Source: an uncultured Bacilli bacterium (GTDB lineage: Bacteria > Bacillota_I > Bacilli_A > RF39 > UBA660). From it: a DNA stretch of 45,251 bases. A program made the position numbers and the translations under genes. Location of the stretch: contig CAKOKM010000007.1 in assembly GCA_934091015.1 (NCBI GenBank), positions 1-45,251 of the forward strand, written 5' to 3'. Position 1 is the stretch's first letter, and each line of letters opens with the position of its first letter. Positions 14,649 to 23,901 of the stretch are shown in pieces. The notes under the pieces are model-generated. The model saw only the letters and a list, made by a program, of their open reading frames with translations. It was not told the DNA's origin and made no database searches.

Positions 14649-15923
14649 ACCATTGTACTTCTTTATAGCACTTGAGTAACTATTTGTGGTTACTCCTTTA
14701 CTTTTATAATAATCTAATTGTCTTGTTTGCCCATAAGCTGTATCTATTGCTGATAATGATGTCGTTGATGGTGCCACATCCTCCCATACTTCATGTCCAC
14801 TTAGTAAATATATTTTATCAGTTGATTCCCAGTTGCCATCTGTTCTAATTGTATTATTATCACTATATCCATGTCCTGATATTACTTTTGTTGCTTTTAT
14901 TACATTTTTTAAATCACTCGGTAACTTCTTTAAGAATTCTTCATTTGCAAATGTTCTCATTTCGCTTCCTGTCCATCCTCCTACATTCCATCCATATGGA
15001 TAATTTGTTCCATTATGTTCTCCTGATGGATTCATTTTTTTGGTTTCTACGATATCAACAAACTCTACTACAAATCCACAGGCGGTTTGTGAAAAATCAA
15101 CTTTATTACAATCACTTGGTGTGGTGTTATTTGCTACTCTTACTGTATAACTTTTTCCACCTATTGTTACTTGCTTTGTATCTCCTACTTTATATGCTGC
15201 TGGATTATCCTTTACATTAGCAGCTATTTCACTCCAACTATCTTCTGTAAATGATGGCTCATAATTAACAACTACTTTTCCATTAAATGTTTTTCCTTTT
15301 TCTGAGTTTTGGTTTTCATTATTATCAGGGAATTGCATTATTAAATTAAATGTTATAGTTTGATCATTTAAACTTGCTGGAAATTCTCCAGTTACCATCT
15401 CAGTATATTTTTTCCCATTTTTAAATGTTCCATGAGTATATTCTGTATATGTATCATTTCCTGGAACTGTTTGATTTTTATAATCATTTTCCGTTTTGCC
15501 TGTTTCTGGTTTTATTACATAATTTGCTGTTACTTGTGAGTTTGTATCTCTTTCAACTTCTTTTATATAATAATGTATCATGCCATCACTAAATGTTGAG
15601 GTATATCGTACTCCCACTTTATATGGCATTGGAAGTCCATCATCAGTATTTATTCCTACTGTTGTATTTGTTCCAGTTAAGGTAAATGTTTTATCTACCA
15701 ATATTGCGTTACTCGGTTTGATATTGGTTACTGGTACTATATCGTCAGTTCCATCATCATAATTAATTAACATTTTACCACCTACTGCTACTATACTTGA
15801 TCCTGATCTTTCATTATTAACTGCTGTAAAGTATGCATATGTCATTCCAATTAGGATTATTGCTAAAAATAACACAGTTGATAAAATAATAATTAACCCT
15901 ATTTTTTGATTTTTGTTTTCCAT
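14511..15923 (-). CDS. Secreted DUF6273-type protein with DGR-like variable C-terminus
   Basis: 470 residues. The N-terminus (basic, then IIILSTVLFLAIILIGMTYAYFT) is a SipW/TasA-type signal with the TYAYF cleavage region. Residues ~40-225 are beta-rich and repeat-poor. The C-terminal half is a DUF6273 C-type-lectin-like domain: GWNVGGWTGSEMRTF, LPSDLKNVIKATK, DKIYLLSGHEVWE, then LWWLRAANSSNGYSF and the end FAPAFRIG. From Ser426 on, codon use changes to NNC/NNT codons (TCC, GGC, TTC, TAC) and CTT/CGT, unlike the rest of the gene, which is what adenine mutagenesis of AAC/AAT codons in a template would give. No reverse transcriptase is in the window. It may instead be an ordinary DUF6273 protein. 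Confidence 0.8.
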   Translation of the reverse strand: MENKNQKIGLIIILSTVLFLAIILIGMTYAYFTAVNNERSGSSIVAVGGKMLINYDDGTDDIVPVTNIKPSNAILVDKTFTLTGTNTTVGINTDDGLPMPYKVGVRYTSTFSDGMIHYYIKEVERDTNSQVTANYVIKPETGKTENDYKNQTVPGNDTYTEYTHGTFKNGKKYTEMVTGEFPASLNDQTITFNLIMQFPDNNENQNSEKGKTFNGKVVVNYEPSFTEDSWSEIAANVKDNPAAYKVGDTKQVTIGGKSYTVRVANNTTPSDCNKVDFSQTACGFVVEFVDIVETKKMNPSGEHNGTNYPYGWNVGGWTGSEMRTFANEEFLKKLPSDLKNVIKATKVISGHGYSDNNTIRTDGNWESTDKIYLLSGHEVWEDVAPSTTSLSAIDTAYGQTRQLDYYKSKGVTTNSYSSAIKKYNGSTSLWWLRAANSSNGYSFLSVVGSGSWNSIYAYFANGFAPAFRIG

Positions 15924-16019
15924 ATTATCTACTCTCTTTTCATATTCTAAAAAAATTATAACAAAATCTATCTATTAAAACAATAATCACCTATCAAAAT
16001 ATCCTTTATTTTTTAGGTA

Positions 16020-16025
16020 TATAAT
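16020..16025 (+). promoter_or_regulatory. Possible -10 box of clpP
   Basis: TATAAT preceded by GG-TA, 38 bp before the clpP start; no good -35 is visible. Confidence 0.3.
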
Positions 16026-16062
16026 TAATAAAAATTATTAAGATATTATTAGGAGAAAAATT

Positions 16063-16629
16063 ATGTTAATACCAAATATTATTGAAAAGAATTACAATGG
16101 AGAAAGAATTTATGATATATATTCTAAATTACTTAATAATCGAATTATCTTTTTAAATGGAGAAATAAATGATGATATCTCAAGTTTAATTGTAAGTGAA
16201 TTACTTTATTTAGATTCCCTTAATCATGAAGATATTCATATATATATTAATTCACCAGGTGGATCAGTAACAAGTGGCCTTGCTATTATTGATACAATGA
16301 ATTTAGTTAAAAGTGATGTATCTACTCTAGCTCTTGGTCTATGTGCATCTATGGCAGCGGTTATTTTATCAGCAGGTAAAAAAAATAAAAGATATTCTCT
16401 TCCTAACTCTGAAATAATGATTCATCAAGTTTTAGGTGGTGCCGAAGGAAAAGCATCTGATATTAAAATTCAAGCTGAAAGAATATTAAAAATGAAGAAA
16501 AAAATTAATAATTTATTATCAGAATTAACTGGTAAGTCAGTCAAAAAAATAAATAAAGATACTGAAAAAGATTATTATTTTAACCCTAAAGAAGCAATAA
16601 AATATGGTTTAATAGATAAGGTTATATAA
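16063..16629 (+). CDS. clpP: ATP-dependent Clp protease proteolytic subunit
   Basis: 188 residues, the only gene here on the plus strand. ClpP forms the barrel that degrades proteins fed by ClpX or ClpC. Family features: FLNGEINDDIS, INSPGGSVTSG, the nucleophile Ser96 in GLCASMAA, His121 in IMIHQ and Asp170. The start at 16063 follows AGGAG. The sequence after position 120 (GGAEGKASDI) keeps the usual handle helix. It faces the LCP gene end-to-end with a shared terminator. Whether it is the main ClpP or a paralogue cannot be told from the window. Confidence 0.95.
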   Translation: MLIPNIIEKNYNGERIYDIYSKLLNNRIIFLNGEINDDISSLIVSELLYLDSLNHEDIHIYINSPGGSVTSGLAIIDTMNLVKSDVSTLALGLCASMAAVILSAGKKNKRYSLPNSEIMIHQVLGGAEGKASDIKIQAERILKMKKKINNLLSELTGKSVKKINKDTEKDYYFNPKEAIKYGLIDKVI

Positions 16630-16652
16630 ACTTTATCTTTTTTTATACATAC

Positions 16653-16690
16653 AAAAAGAAGTTATTCATTTGAAATAACCTCTTTTATTT
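16653..16690. terminator. Bidirectional terminator between clpP and LCP genes
   Basis: Stem GAGGTTATT/AATAACTTC (9 bp with one G-T, read on the minus strand) followed by TTTTT toward lower coordinates; on the plus strand the same stem is followed by TTTTATTTTAT. It serves both converging genes and overlaps the LCP stop codon. Confidence 0.7.
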
Positions 16691-18152
16691 TATCCTTAAT
16701 AGAATTAATAGATTCTTCATCAGGCTCAATAACATATACTTTAGATTTACCAGTAGAATAAGCATAATTATAAGCATCTTTACCAGTTGCAACAACTGAT
16801 TCAATACTCCATCCAGTATTATCTTTTAATTGTTTTGTAACTAACTTAGAAATCGTATCTTTATCTATATTAGTCTTTATTCCATTAGATAATGATTTTA
16901 ATATTGAATTATATTTTGTTAATATTGTTTTAGACATTAACTTATTAGTTATACCTTCTAACACTTGTTGTTGATGCTTTTGTCTAGCCACATCCCCACT
17001 TGCATATTGGTGTCTATTTCTTGAATAAGCTAAAGCCTGTTCTCCATTAAGTGTTTGATTACCATATTTAATTTTAATTAAATTATTACCAAATTCTCTA
17101 TTAGAGTTTTGTTCACAAACATATCCACTACCACAATCAATATCTAAATTGTATCGATAATCAGGTTTCTCTACATTAACATTTATTCCACCTAAAGTAT
17201 CAATAAGTTTAACAAAAGATGTAAAATTAATTCTAGCATAATAATTAATATCAACATCATATAAATTACCTAATGTTTTAGCACTTTCATTAATTCCATA
17301 AATACCAGCATGAGTAAGTTTATCCTTAGCCCCTTTACTAGATAAAGTAACATAATAATCTCTTGGTGTAGCAACTAATAATATTTTTCCTTTCTTTGGA
17401 TTAACAACTGCCAAAATATTAACATCACTTCTTGCTGAATTAGCAACTCTTCCATTAGAATCTATTCCACTTAAATAAACAGTAAATGAATCTTTCTTAA
17501 CATTAACTTCCTTATAATCACTATCTTTTTTAACATTAAGTTTTATTTCTGATAAGCGATATAATTCAAATCCCTTTTCTTCTTTATATAAATCAATTAA
17601 AGCTTCATTTATAACTAAAGCACTTACCTTATCATCATAAACATCAGCAATAGCGTCATCTATTAAATTATACTTATTTGTTCTATATTTAATTTTATTA
17701 TTTAAACTTTCTAATGCATTATCAATATATTCATCATTACTGTATATACCCAATGTTTTATCATTAAGAGCATCAACTTTTTTATATTTATCTTTAACTA
17801 CGTATACACCATAAACTTCTGAATATTTATTATTATCAAATATATTATTAATGAAATCTAAAGAAAAGATTAAATAAATTGATATAAACATTTCTACAAT
17901 TATCATTAAAATACTTAAAAAAGTAATAAATAATTTAGTTATAACTAAAGATCTATGGTTTAATTTATAAATCAAGAATAACCCGATTAATGTTAACCCT
18001 ACAAATATACTAATTAAATAACTTAAAGGTAACATATTTAAATATATAATTGTACTAAATAAAAATACTGTTACAACAACTAATATAAAAGATAATATTT
18101 TATGAAACAATTTATTATTACTTTTATTTTTTACTTTTTCATTTTTTTTCAT
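16662..18152 (-). CDS. LytR-CpsA-Psr (LCP) family cell-wall ligase
   Basis: 496 residues. Three membrane helices at about 20-40, 45-62 and 70-98 are followed by an extracytoplasmic ~100-residue domain (VYVVKDKYKKVDALNDK) and the LCP catalytic domain from about 225. Signature residues: LSGIDSNGR, the Arg241-Ser-Asp243 that binds phosphate/metal, TPRDYYV, GGINVNVEKP and NGEQALAYSRNR with its arginines. LCP proteins join wall polymers (teichoic acid or capsule) to peptidoglycan from a lipid carrier. This shows the cell has a wall. It shares the region with a TasA-like protein and an NlpC/P60 enzyme. Confidence 0.95.
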   Translation of the reverse strand: MKKNEKVKNKSNNKLFHKILSFILVVVTVFLFSTIIYLNMLPLSYLISIFVGLTLIGLFLIYKLNHRSLVITKLFITFLSILMIIVEMFISIYLIFSLDFINNIFDNNKYSEVYGVYVVKDKYKKVDALNDKTLGIYSNDEYIDNALESLNNKIKYRTNKYNLIDDAIADVYDDKVSALVINEALIDLYKEEKGFELYRLSEIKLNVKKDSDYKEVNVKKDSFTVYLSGIDSNGRVANSARSDVNILAVVNPKKGKILLVATPRDYYVTLSSKGAKDKLTHAGIYGINESAKTLGNLYDVDINYYARINFTSFVKLIDTLGGINVNVEKPDYRYNLDIDCGSGYVCEQNSNREFGNNLIKIKYGNQTLNGEQALAYSRNRHQYASGDVARQKHQQQVLEGITNKLMSKTILTKYNSILKSLSNGIKTNIDKDTISKLVTKQLKDNTGWSIESVVATGKDAYNYAYSTGKSKVYVIEPDEESINSIKDKIKEVISNE

Positions 18153-18195
18153 TTTCTTCCACCTAACAATATAATAACATATAAATATTTATAAA

Positions 18196-18234
18196 TAATA
18201 AAAAGTGCAAATAAGGACAATTTATTTACACTTT
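18196..18234 (-). terminator. Hairpin terminator after the TasA-like gene
   Basis: Minus strand: 13-bp stem AAAGTGTAAATAA/TTATTTGCACTTT with one G-T pair and a 7-nt loop, followed by TTATTATTTAT. It touches the gene's stop codon. Confidence 0.6.
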
Positions 18235-18844
18235 ATTGTGATAATTTATCATCTGATGTAATTGTTATATGACCAGCAAATCTACGAAGTTCTCCATCAG
18301 TACCATATTGAGATTGAACTGTATCCACTTTATTAGGATAGGTTAATTCTAAAGCATAATATTTAGTTCCAGCTGTTGCTTTACTTACAGTTTCTGTATA
18401 TAAGTTTACTTCACCAGAACTTTGGTTAACATAACTGAATGCTAATGGTGTTGTAGTATCACAGTCAGTTCCTTGGGATGTACATTGATATAACATCCAT
18501 GATAGAGGAGAGTCATTACTCAAATCGGTTTCAAAATTATTATAATCAACAAATAGATTAATATTATAAGTATAAGTTTTAGAAGTTTTGTTAGTTGAAG
18601 TTACAGAAAAATACTTATATCCCATCCATCCAGGAGTTATATTTTCGGCATTAATATTGTTTTCTCCAGATTCAAAACTAACATTTATTGAACCTGATTT
18701 TACATAAATTGTACTAGATGATTCCACATTACGAAGTGTCATAGCAAAATATGCATAAGTAATACCTGCTCCTAAAATTAATACTGTAATAAATAATGAT
18801 ATAGATAATAAAATAATTTTCTTTTTATAATTTGATTTATGCAT
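18233..18844 (-). CDS. TasA/camelysin-like secreted protein
   Basis: 203 residues. The N-terminus has a basic start, a hydrophobic stretch (IILLSISLFITVLILGAGITYAYFAMT) and the TYAYF motif used by SipW-type signal peptidases. The mature part is beta-rich with SGSINVSFESGENNI and NITPGWMGYKYFSVTST, the pattern of TasA/camelysin matrix proteins, where the spacer-phrase ITPG...Y FSV is typical. Two cysteines (CTSQGTDC) are close together. It shares the signal type with the DGR-like protein at 14511, so both may be exported by the same signal peptidase, which is not encoded here. Confidence 0.7.
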   Translation of the reverse strand: MHKSNYKKKIILLSISLFITVLILGAGITYAYFAMTLRNVESSSTIYVKSGSINVSFESGENNINAENITPGWMGYKYFSVTSTNKTSKTYTYNINLFVDYNNFETDLSNDSPLSWMLYQCTSQGTDCDTTTPLAFSYVNQSSGEVNLYTETVSKATAGTKYYALELTYPNKVDTVQSQYGTDGELRRFAGHITITSDDKLSQ

Positions 18845-18880
18845 TTAATTCACTTCCAATTCTATAATACACTATCTATT

Positions 18881-20239
18881 TTACCAAAATTTTTCATAAT
18901 TTCCATCATTTTTATAAAATTTATCCATTAAAACTACATATTCGAATGTTTTAAGTAATTCACTCTTAGAATAAATCATTGCTCTAACTCCACCAATATA
19001 TGATAAACTTTCAGCAACATAGTAAGTATCACCATCTATTCCAATCAGCATTGCAATATGTCCCCACCAATTTAACAAATCTCCTACTTTAATATTATTT
19101 ATATTTTCACTAAGATATTTAAACTCACCTAAATCAGTACATTGATTATCAATAACAGGACTCTCTCCTGCTCCAACATCACCTGGTTCAAACCCCGCAT
19201 TTTTTAAACTCCAAGTTACAAAACCAGAGCAATCTAAACCATTAGGCATTTTCTTTCCTACAATATATCCCCAACGAGGTTCAATTTCTAAATTAGTTAA
19301 TCCACATCCCCATATTGAAGGACCTTTCCAAGAAGCAATTATATCTTTATATTTATTTTTAGATAAATATAATCCTTTTTTATAATATCTACCTTCTCCA
19401 TCAGCAATATGAGTATTAATATTAGATTTATTAGTACTACTTATTGGAACTCTTCCATTTTCATAGAAATAAGGAATTCTATAATTAAATTCTAATGTTA
19501 AAAATCTTGCTGCCGCTACTGCACCAGCCCTTGTTTGATAACCTGCATCATTTATTTTATATTCCAATATTTTATCTAAAAGCTCAGCTTCTTCATCATT
19601 ATATGCATCACAAGGTAGTAAATTTTTTTTATCTTTAGTAGCATAAGGCTTAGTAATAATATTAGTTACTACTACATTTAGTTTATCCTGAATCTTATCA
19701 GAGTATACATAAGCATTTCCTTCCGACTTAGCTATAATCTTTCCATCAACTACATCAATTATATTAGTATCACTACTCTTAAAAGAATAGTCAACCTTTT
19801 TATCTAATACTACATCATAATAATCAATTACTTTTTTTTCATCTTTAATCATATATAATGTATCATTTTTAAATTTAAAACTTAATACTCCATTAAATAC
19901 ATCATTAAGTTTAATTACATTACTCTTATCATTTTTAGAATTACTTAAATATAAAGTATAAGAATCATTAATATCAAGTACTAATTCACATTTATTATTT
20001 TCCCCTTTAACATTATAAGTATTTTTAATACCATCAGCATGACAATAAAAATCACTATTAAAAGGACTAACCTTTCTTTGTAAATTAATTTTTAATACCC
20101 TATTCTCTTCATCATAAGAAGACACATTAACATTTATTAACTCTAATTTACGATATTCTTTGTAATTAAATAAAACTAATACCATAACTTCCAAAAGAAT
20201 AAACATTCCAACAATACACAATATCACTTTTTTCTTCAT
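18881..20239 (-). CDS. NlpC/P60-like cysteine hydrolase with Big_2-like region
   Basis: 452 residues from the ATG at 20239, 10 bp after GTAGGAG; a TTG at 20248 is too close to it. One membrane anchor (residues ~4-25), then beta-rich domains that include a Big_2-like piece (SFKSSDTNIIDVVDGKIIA). The C-terminal part, from about 235, is a peptidase: Cys337 in NGLDCSGFVTWSLK and His394 in NWWGHIAMLIG form the catalytic pair of the NlpC/P60 superfamily. The likely target is the peptide stems of peptidoglycan or a bacterial surface peptide. Preceded by trmK, in the same direction. Confidence 0.8.
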   Translation of the reverse strand: MKKKVILCIVGMFILLEVMVLVLFNYKEYRKLELINVNVSSYDEENRVLKINLQRKVSPFNSDFYCHADGIKNTYNVKGENNKCELVLDINDSYTLYLSNSKNDKSNVIKLNDVFNGVLSFKFKNDTLYMIKDEKKVIDYYDVVLDKKVDYSFKSSDTNIIDVVDGKIIAKSEGNAYVYSDKIQDKLNVVVTNIITKPYATKDKKNLLPCDAYNDEEAELLDKILEYKINDAGYQTRAGAVAAARFLTLEFNYRIPYFYENGRVPISSTNKSNINTHIADGEGRYYKKGLYLSKNKYKDIIASWKGPSIWGCGLTNLEIEPRWGYIVGKKMPNGLDCSGFVTWSLKNAGFEPGDVGAGESPVIDNQCTDLGEFKYLSENINNIKVGDLLNWWGHIAMLIGIDGDTYYVAESLSYIGGVRAMIYSKSELLKTFEYVVLMDKFYKNDGNYEKFW

Positions 20240-20272
20240 TATTGCCAAACTCCTACTATTAAAAATATATCA

Positions 20273-20301
20273 TAAAAAAAAAGAAATAACATTAATTATT
20301 T
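20273..20301 (-). terminator. Weak terminator after trmK
   Basis: Minus strand: 6-bp stem AAATAA/TTATTT followed by C and nine T. The stem is all A-T and overlaps the trmK stop codon. Confidence 0.4.
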
Positions 20302-20936
20302 ATATATTTCTCTAAATATTTTATATCTAATTTTAATGTTAATCTTTTAATCAATTTCATCTTAGGAATATGACTATAAATATATTTATATTTATTAATC
20401 AAGTATTCATAATAATCTTTATTAAACTTCATAGTTCCAAACCTTAACTCTTTATCACTATAACGTTTACTTCCTCTTAAAAACACTATATTAATATAAT
20501 ATTTATCTTTATCATAAATACTTTCTTCATAATTAATATAAAATCCATTATTAACCATATATTTTCTTAATTCATAATAATCATTATTTGATTGAGTAAT
20601 AACTTTATTAATATTTTTAACATTATCATTACTTAATATTTTAATTATTGTAGAAGTTCCCATACCACTTATTATAAGTGTATTAATATCTTTACTAATA
20701 CCTGTTATTCCATCACATAATTTAGTTTCTATTTTATCTTCTAAACCATATTTTTTAATATTATTTATTCCCATATCCAAAGCATTTTTATTAATATCAC
20801 AAGCGAGTGTTTTAAAAACAATATTATTAATAACTAAATAAATATCTAAATAAGCATGATCACAACCAATATCAGCAACCACATCATTACTATCAACTAA
20901 ATTTGCAATTGATTTAAGTCTTAACGACAATTTCAT
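20292..20936 (-). CDS. trmK: tRNA (adenine(22)-N(1))-methyltransferase TrmK
   Basis: 214 residues. The Rossmann-type SAM-binding motif VADIGCDHAYLDIYL (about 19-33) and LIISGMGTSTIIKIL in the middle are TrmK marks; the family methylates A22 in tRNA-Ser and others. The ATG shares its A with the stop of rpoD (TAATG), as in other Firmicutes where dnaG-rpoD-trmK form one unit. The C-terminal lysine-rich helix is as usual. Confidence 0.92.
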   Translation of the reverse strand: MKLSLRLKSIANLVDSNDVVADIGCDHAYLDIYLVINNIVFKTLACDINKNALDMGINNIKKYGLEDKIETKLCDGITGISKDINTLIISGMGTSTIIKILSNDNVKNINKVITQSNNDYYELRKYMVNNGFYINYEESIYDKDKYYINIVFLRGSKRYSDKELRFGTMKFNKDYYEYLINKYKYIYSHIPKMKLIKRLTLKLDIKYLEKYINN

Positions 20937-22048
20937 TAATCCACCAAGAAATCTTTTAATTTTTTAGCACGTGAAGGATGTCTTAATTTTCTTAATGCTT
21001 TAGCCTCTATTTGTCTAATTCTTTCTCTAGTTACATTAAATTTCTTACCAACTTCTTCTAAAGTATAACTAGTTCCATCAATTAAACCAAAACGTAACTC
21101 TAAAACTTGTTGTTCTCTAGGTTGTAAAGTTGATAGAACAGATTTAATTTCTTCTTTAAGAATTTCATTCGTAGTAAAATCTTCTGGAGACATATTTCTT
21201 TCATCAGGAACGAAATCACCTAAATGAGAATCTTCTTCTTCTCCAATTGGAGTCTCTAAACTAACCGGATCTTGACTTATTTTAATAACTTCTCTAACTT
21301 TTTCAACTCCAACACCCATTTTTTTAGCAATTTCTTCTTCACTTGGCTCTCTGTTAAGCTCTAATGTTAATTGTCTTTGAATACGAGCCATCTTATTAAT
21401 AGTTTCAACCATATGAACAGGAACTCTAATTGTTCTAGCTTGATCAGCTAACGCTCTTGTAATTGCTTGTCTAATCCACCAAGTCGCATAAGTTGAAAAT
21501 TTATATCCCTTATCATAATCAAACTTTTCTACTGCTTTCATTAATCCAATATTGCCTTCTTGAATTAAATCTAAGAATAATAATCCACGTCCTACATATC
21601 TTTTAGCAATAGATACAACTAAACGTAAATTAGATTCAGCAAGTAATCTAGCAGCTTCTTGATCTCCATTAGCAACTCTAATAGATAAATCCATTTCTTC
21701 CTCTGGTGATAACAAACTAATCTTACCAATTTCTTTTAAATACATTCTAACAGGATCATTAATATTAATATCTTTAGTTAAATCTTCATCATTTAATATT
21801 TCTACTTCTTCTTCTTTAATTTTTCCAGGACCTTCTCCACTTGAAGATTCTTCTTCATTAGAAATAACAGTAATTCCATTTTCTAAAAAGGCATTATAAA
21901 GTTCATCTAAAGCATCACTATCAATATCTAAACCCTTTAAACTATTAGCAAGTTCCTCAAAAGTAATAAACCCTTCTTTTTTACCTTTCTCAATTAATTC
22001 TAATTTTCTTTCTTCAAATGTTTTAATTTCTTTAACAGCTTTAGCCAT
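20936..22048 (-). CDS. rpoD: Primary RNA polymerase sigma factor (SigA/RpoD)
   Basis: 370 residues. Order: region 1.1 remnant (FEELANSLKG), an acidic linker, region 1.2 (DPVRMYLKEIGKISLLSPEEE), region 2 with NLRLVVSIAKRYVGRGLLF, DLIQEGNIGLMKAVEKFDY and YKFSTYATWWIRQAI (-10 recognition), region 3, and region 4 with LRFGLIDG...TLEEVGKKFNVTRERIRQIE (-35 recognition). This is the housekeeping factor of the cell and fits the TTGACA/TATAAT-type promoters seen here. Coupled to dnaG and trmK by one-base overlaps. Confidence 0.97.
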   Translation of the reverse strand: MAKAVKEIKTFEERKLELIEKGKKEGFITFEELANSLKGLDIDSDALDELYNAFLENGITVISNEEESSSGEGPGKIKEEEVEILNDEDLTKDININDPVRMYLKEIGKISLLSPEEEMDLSIRVANGDQEAARLLAESNLRLVVSIAKRYVGRGLLFLDLIQEGNIGLMKAVEKFDYDKGYKFSTYATWWIRQAITRALADQARTIRVPVHMVETINKMARIQRQLTLELNREPSEEEIAKKMGVGVEKVREVIKISQDPVSLETPIGEEEDSHLGDFVPDERNMSPEDFTTNEILKEEIKSVLSTLQPREQQVLELRFGLIDGTSYTLEEVGKKFNVTRERIRQIEAKALRKLRHPSRAKKLKDFLVD

Positions 22049-23772
22049 TAATCTTCACTTCCTTTTTTAATTTTAATTATTAAATCATTTAATTCTTCCT
22101 GTTTCTTAACATCAGTTTCATTTTTTAATTGTTCTTTTAATTTATCTATCTTACTCTCTCTAATCCATTTATTTATTATAGCAACAAAATTATCAAATTC
22201 CTCTGGTAATATTTTGTCTTGATAATCATTAAGTATTCGATAAATATCTTCTTTGTATTCCAAATCATTAATATACGTCATAAAGTCTGCAATGTCAAAT
22301 TCTCCATTAATTTCTTTATATGCTAATATGTCATTTGCAATTAATTTATACTTTTCTTCTGGAAAATAATTAAGTTCTATCTTATATTTTCTTATAAACT
22401 TAGGATCATTCATCATTAAATAAAGAATTGCTTCTGCCGCTTGATGATATTGATTTAATTTAGGTCTTTTCCTTTTAATAACAACACTATCAACTTTAGG
22501 AATTGTCTTAACTAACTTTCCTTCTAATATTCTTTTATCGATATTATAATCTTCAGCAATCTTATTAATTGTAACACTCTTTAAAATATCATCATCTGAT
22601 TTATTAAGTTCTTCTATAATTTTATTAATATACTCAGCTAATTCATCAGCTTTATTTAAATTTTTATCTTTCTTAAGATATCTTAACTTAAAATCAAAAA
22701 AAGATATTTCACCTTTAAGAGCATCTCTAAATGCATCAGCCCCATTTTTTAATATAAAACTATCAGGATCCTTCTCACCAGTTAACCTTACAACACTTAC
22801 TTCAATATTATTTTTTATTAATTCTTCACCATTTAATATGGTACTTTTTTCTCCCGCATTATCATTATCCATCATTAGAATAACTTTAGCGTTAAGCTTC
22901 TTTAATAAGCTAATATGATTACTTGTGATAGCTGTTCCCATTGAAGCAATAACATTTTTAAAGCCTGAAGTATATACCCTAATAGCGTCCATTTGTCCTT
23001 CAACTAATATGACTGACTTAGTTTTTAAAGCTTCTAATCTACATTTATCATAATTATAAAAAGTATAACCTTTTTTAAATATAACACTTTCTTTACTATT
23101 TATATATTTACTAGTATCTTCATTTTGATATATACGAGCTGAATAAGCAATTATTTTTCCTTCATGATTACATATTGGAAAAGTAATTCTATTTCTAAAC
23201 ATATCAAGTAAACCAGTATCAGTTTTATTAGCAAGTGACATTTCAATTATATCTTTATCTGAATATCCTTTAGAACTTAATAATTTATTTAAATTATTAT
23301 CGTTAAGAGCAAGACCAATATTAAATTCTTTAATAGCCTCTTCACTTAAATGACGTTCATTAATTAAATATTCCTTAGCTTTTAAACCCAAATTACTATT
23401 TAAATTATTAACAAATATCTTATTAGATAAATCCATTAATTCATAATATTTACTATTTTTATTAACTATTTTATCTTTAATATCTAATTTATAATTTATT
23501 TTATCAGCAACTTTTTTAACAGCTTCTATAAAAGATATATTTTCATAATTTTGAACAAATGTAAAAACATTACCACTAGCAAGACATGTAAAACATTTAT
23601 AAATTTGTTTTTCCCTTGATACACTTAAACTTGGTGAATGATCATTATGAAAAGGACATATGCCAAAGTAATTTTTCCCCTGAGGTGCTAGATTTATATA
23701 TGAACCTATTACTTCAACAATATCAGCTTTTTTTCTTATTTCGGTAATTTCTTCATTAGATATTCCAGCCAT
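22048..23772 (-). CDS. dnaG: DNA primase DnaG
   Basis: 574 residues. N-terminal zinc ribbon with Cys39, His42, Cys60 and Cys63 (CPFHND...YKCFTC), RNA polymerase core with EEAIKEFNIGLA and the Toprim domain (LVEGQMDAIRVY, MMDNDNAGEKS, DPDSFI). The C-terminal helicase-binding domain is present but short. It makes the RNA primers for replication. The ATG is 4 bp or more from a weak ribosome-binding site in TGGGGTGATG. Its stop and rpoD's ATG share a base. Confidence 0.96.
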   Translation of the reverse strand: MAGISNEEITEIRKKADIVEVIGSYINLAPQGKNYFGICPFHNDHSPSLSVSREKQIYKCFTCLASGNVFTFVQNYENISFIEAVKKVADKINYKLDIKDKIVNKNSKYYELMDLSNKIFVNNLNSNLGLKAKEYLINERHLSEEAIKEFNIGLALNDNNLNKLLSSKGYSDKDIIEMSLANKTDTGLLDMFRNRITFPICNHEGKIIAYSARIYQNEDTSKYINSKESVIFKKGYTFYNYDKCRLEALKTKSVILVEGQMDAIRVYTSGFKNVIASMGTAITSNHISLLKKLNAKVILMMDNDNAGEKSTILNGEELIKNNIEVSVVRLTGEKDPDSFILKNGADAFRDALKGEISFFDFKLRYLKKDKNLNKADELAEYINKIIEELNKSDDDILKSVTINKIAEDYNIDKRILEGKLVKTIPKVDSVVIKRKRPKLNQYHQAAEAILYLMMNDPKFIRKYKIELNYFPEEKYKLIANDILAYKEINGEFDIADFMTYINDLEYKEDIYRILNDYQDKILPEEFDNFVAIINKWIRESKIDKLKEQLKNETDVKKQEELNDLIIKIKKGSED

Positions 23773-23846
23773 AACATCACCCCATATTGCACTTTTTTAA
23801 CCATCCCCTATTTCTTAACTTTGTAAAAATACAAATTTTCTATTGT

Positions 23847-23874
23847 ATTCTATCACGTTTTCATATTTTTTCAA
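23847..23874 (-). promoter_or_regulatory. Probable promoter of dnaG-rpoD-trmK
   Basis: Minus strand: TTGAAA (23869-23874), 16-bp spacer, TAGAAT (23847-23852), about 75 bp before dnaG. Confidence 0.5.
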
Positions 23875-23901
23875 GTCAATTATCAAAAAAAATAACCTAT
23901 T

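Noticed and set aside
14849..15220. Plus-strand 123-residue leucine-rich ORF
   Set aside because: Antisense shadow of the 470-residue gene; the L/H-rich content comes from the opposite strand.
13490..15923. Search for a DGR reverse transcriptase, Avd and template repeat near the candidate variable repeat
   Set aside because: No frame in the window has reverse transcriptase motifs, and no second stretch like TGGTGGCTTCGT...CCAGCTTTCCG was seen. They are not claimed here.
23819..23834. TTTGTA/TACAAA hairpin upstream of dnaG as a terminator
   Set aside because: Six A-T pairs only, no clear T-run after it on the minus strand; it lies in the leader of dnaG.
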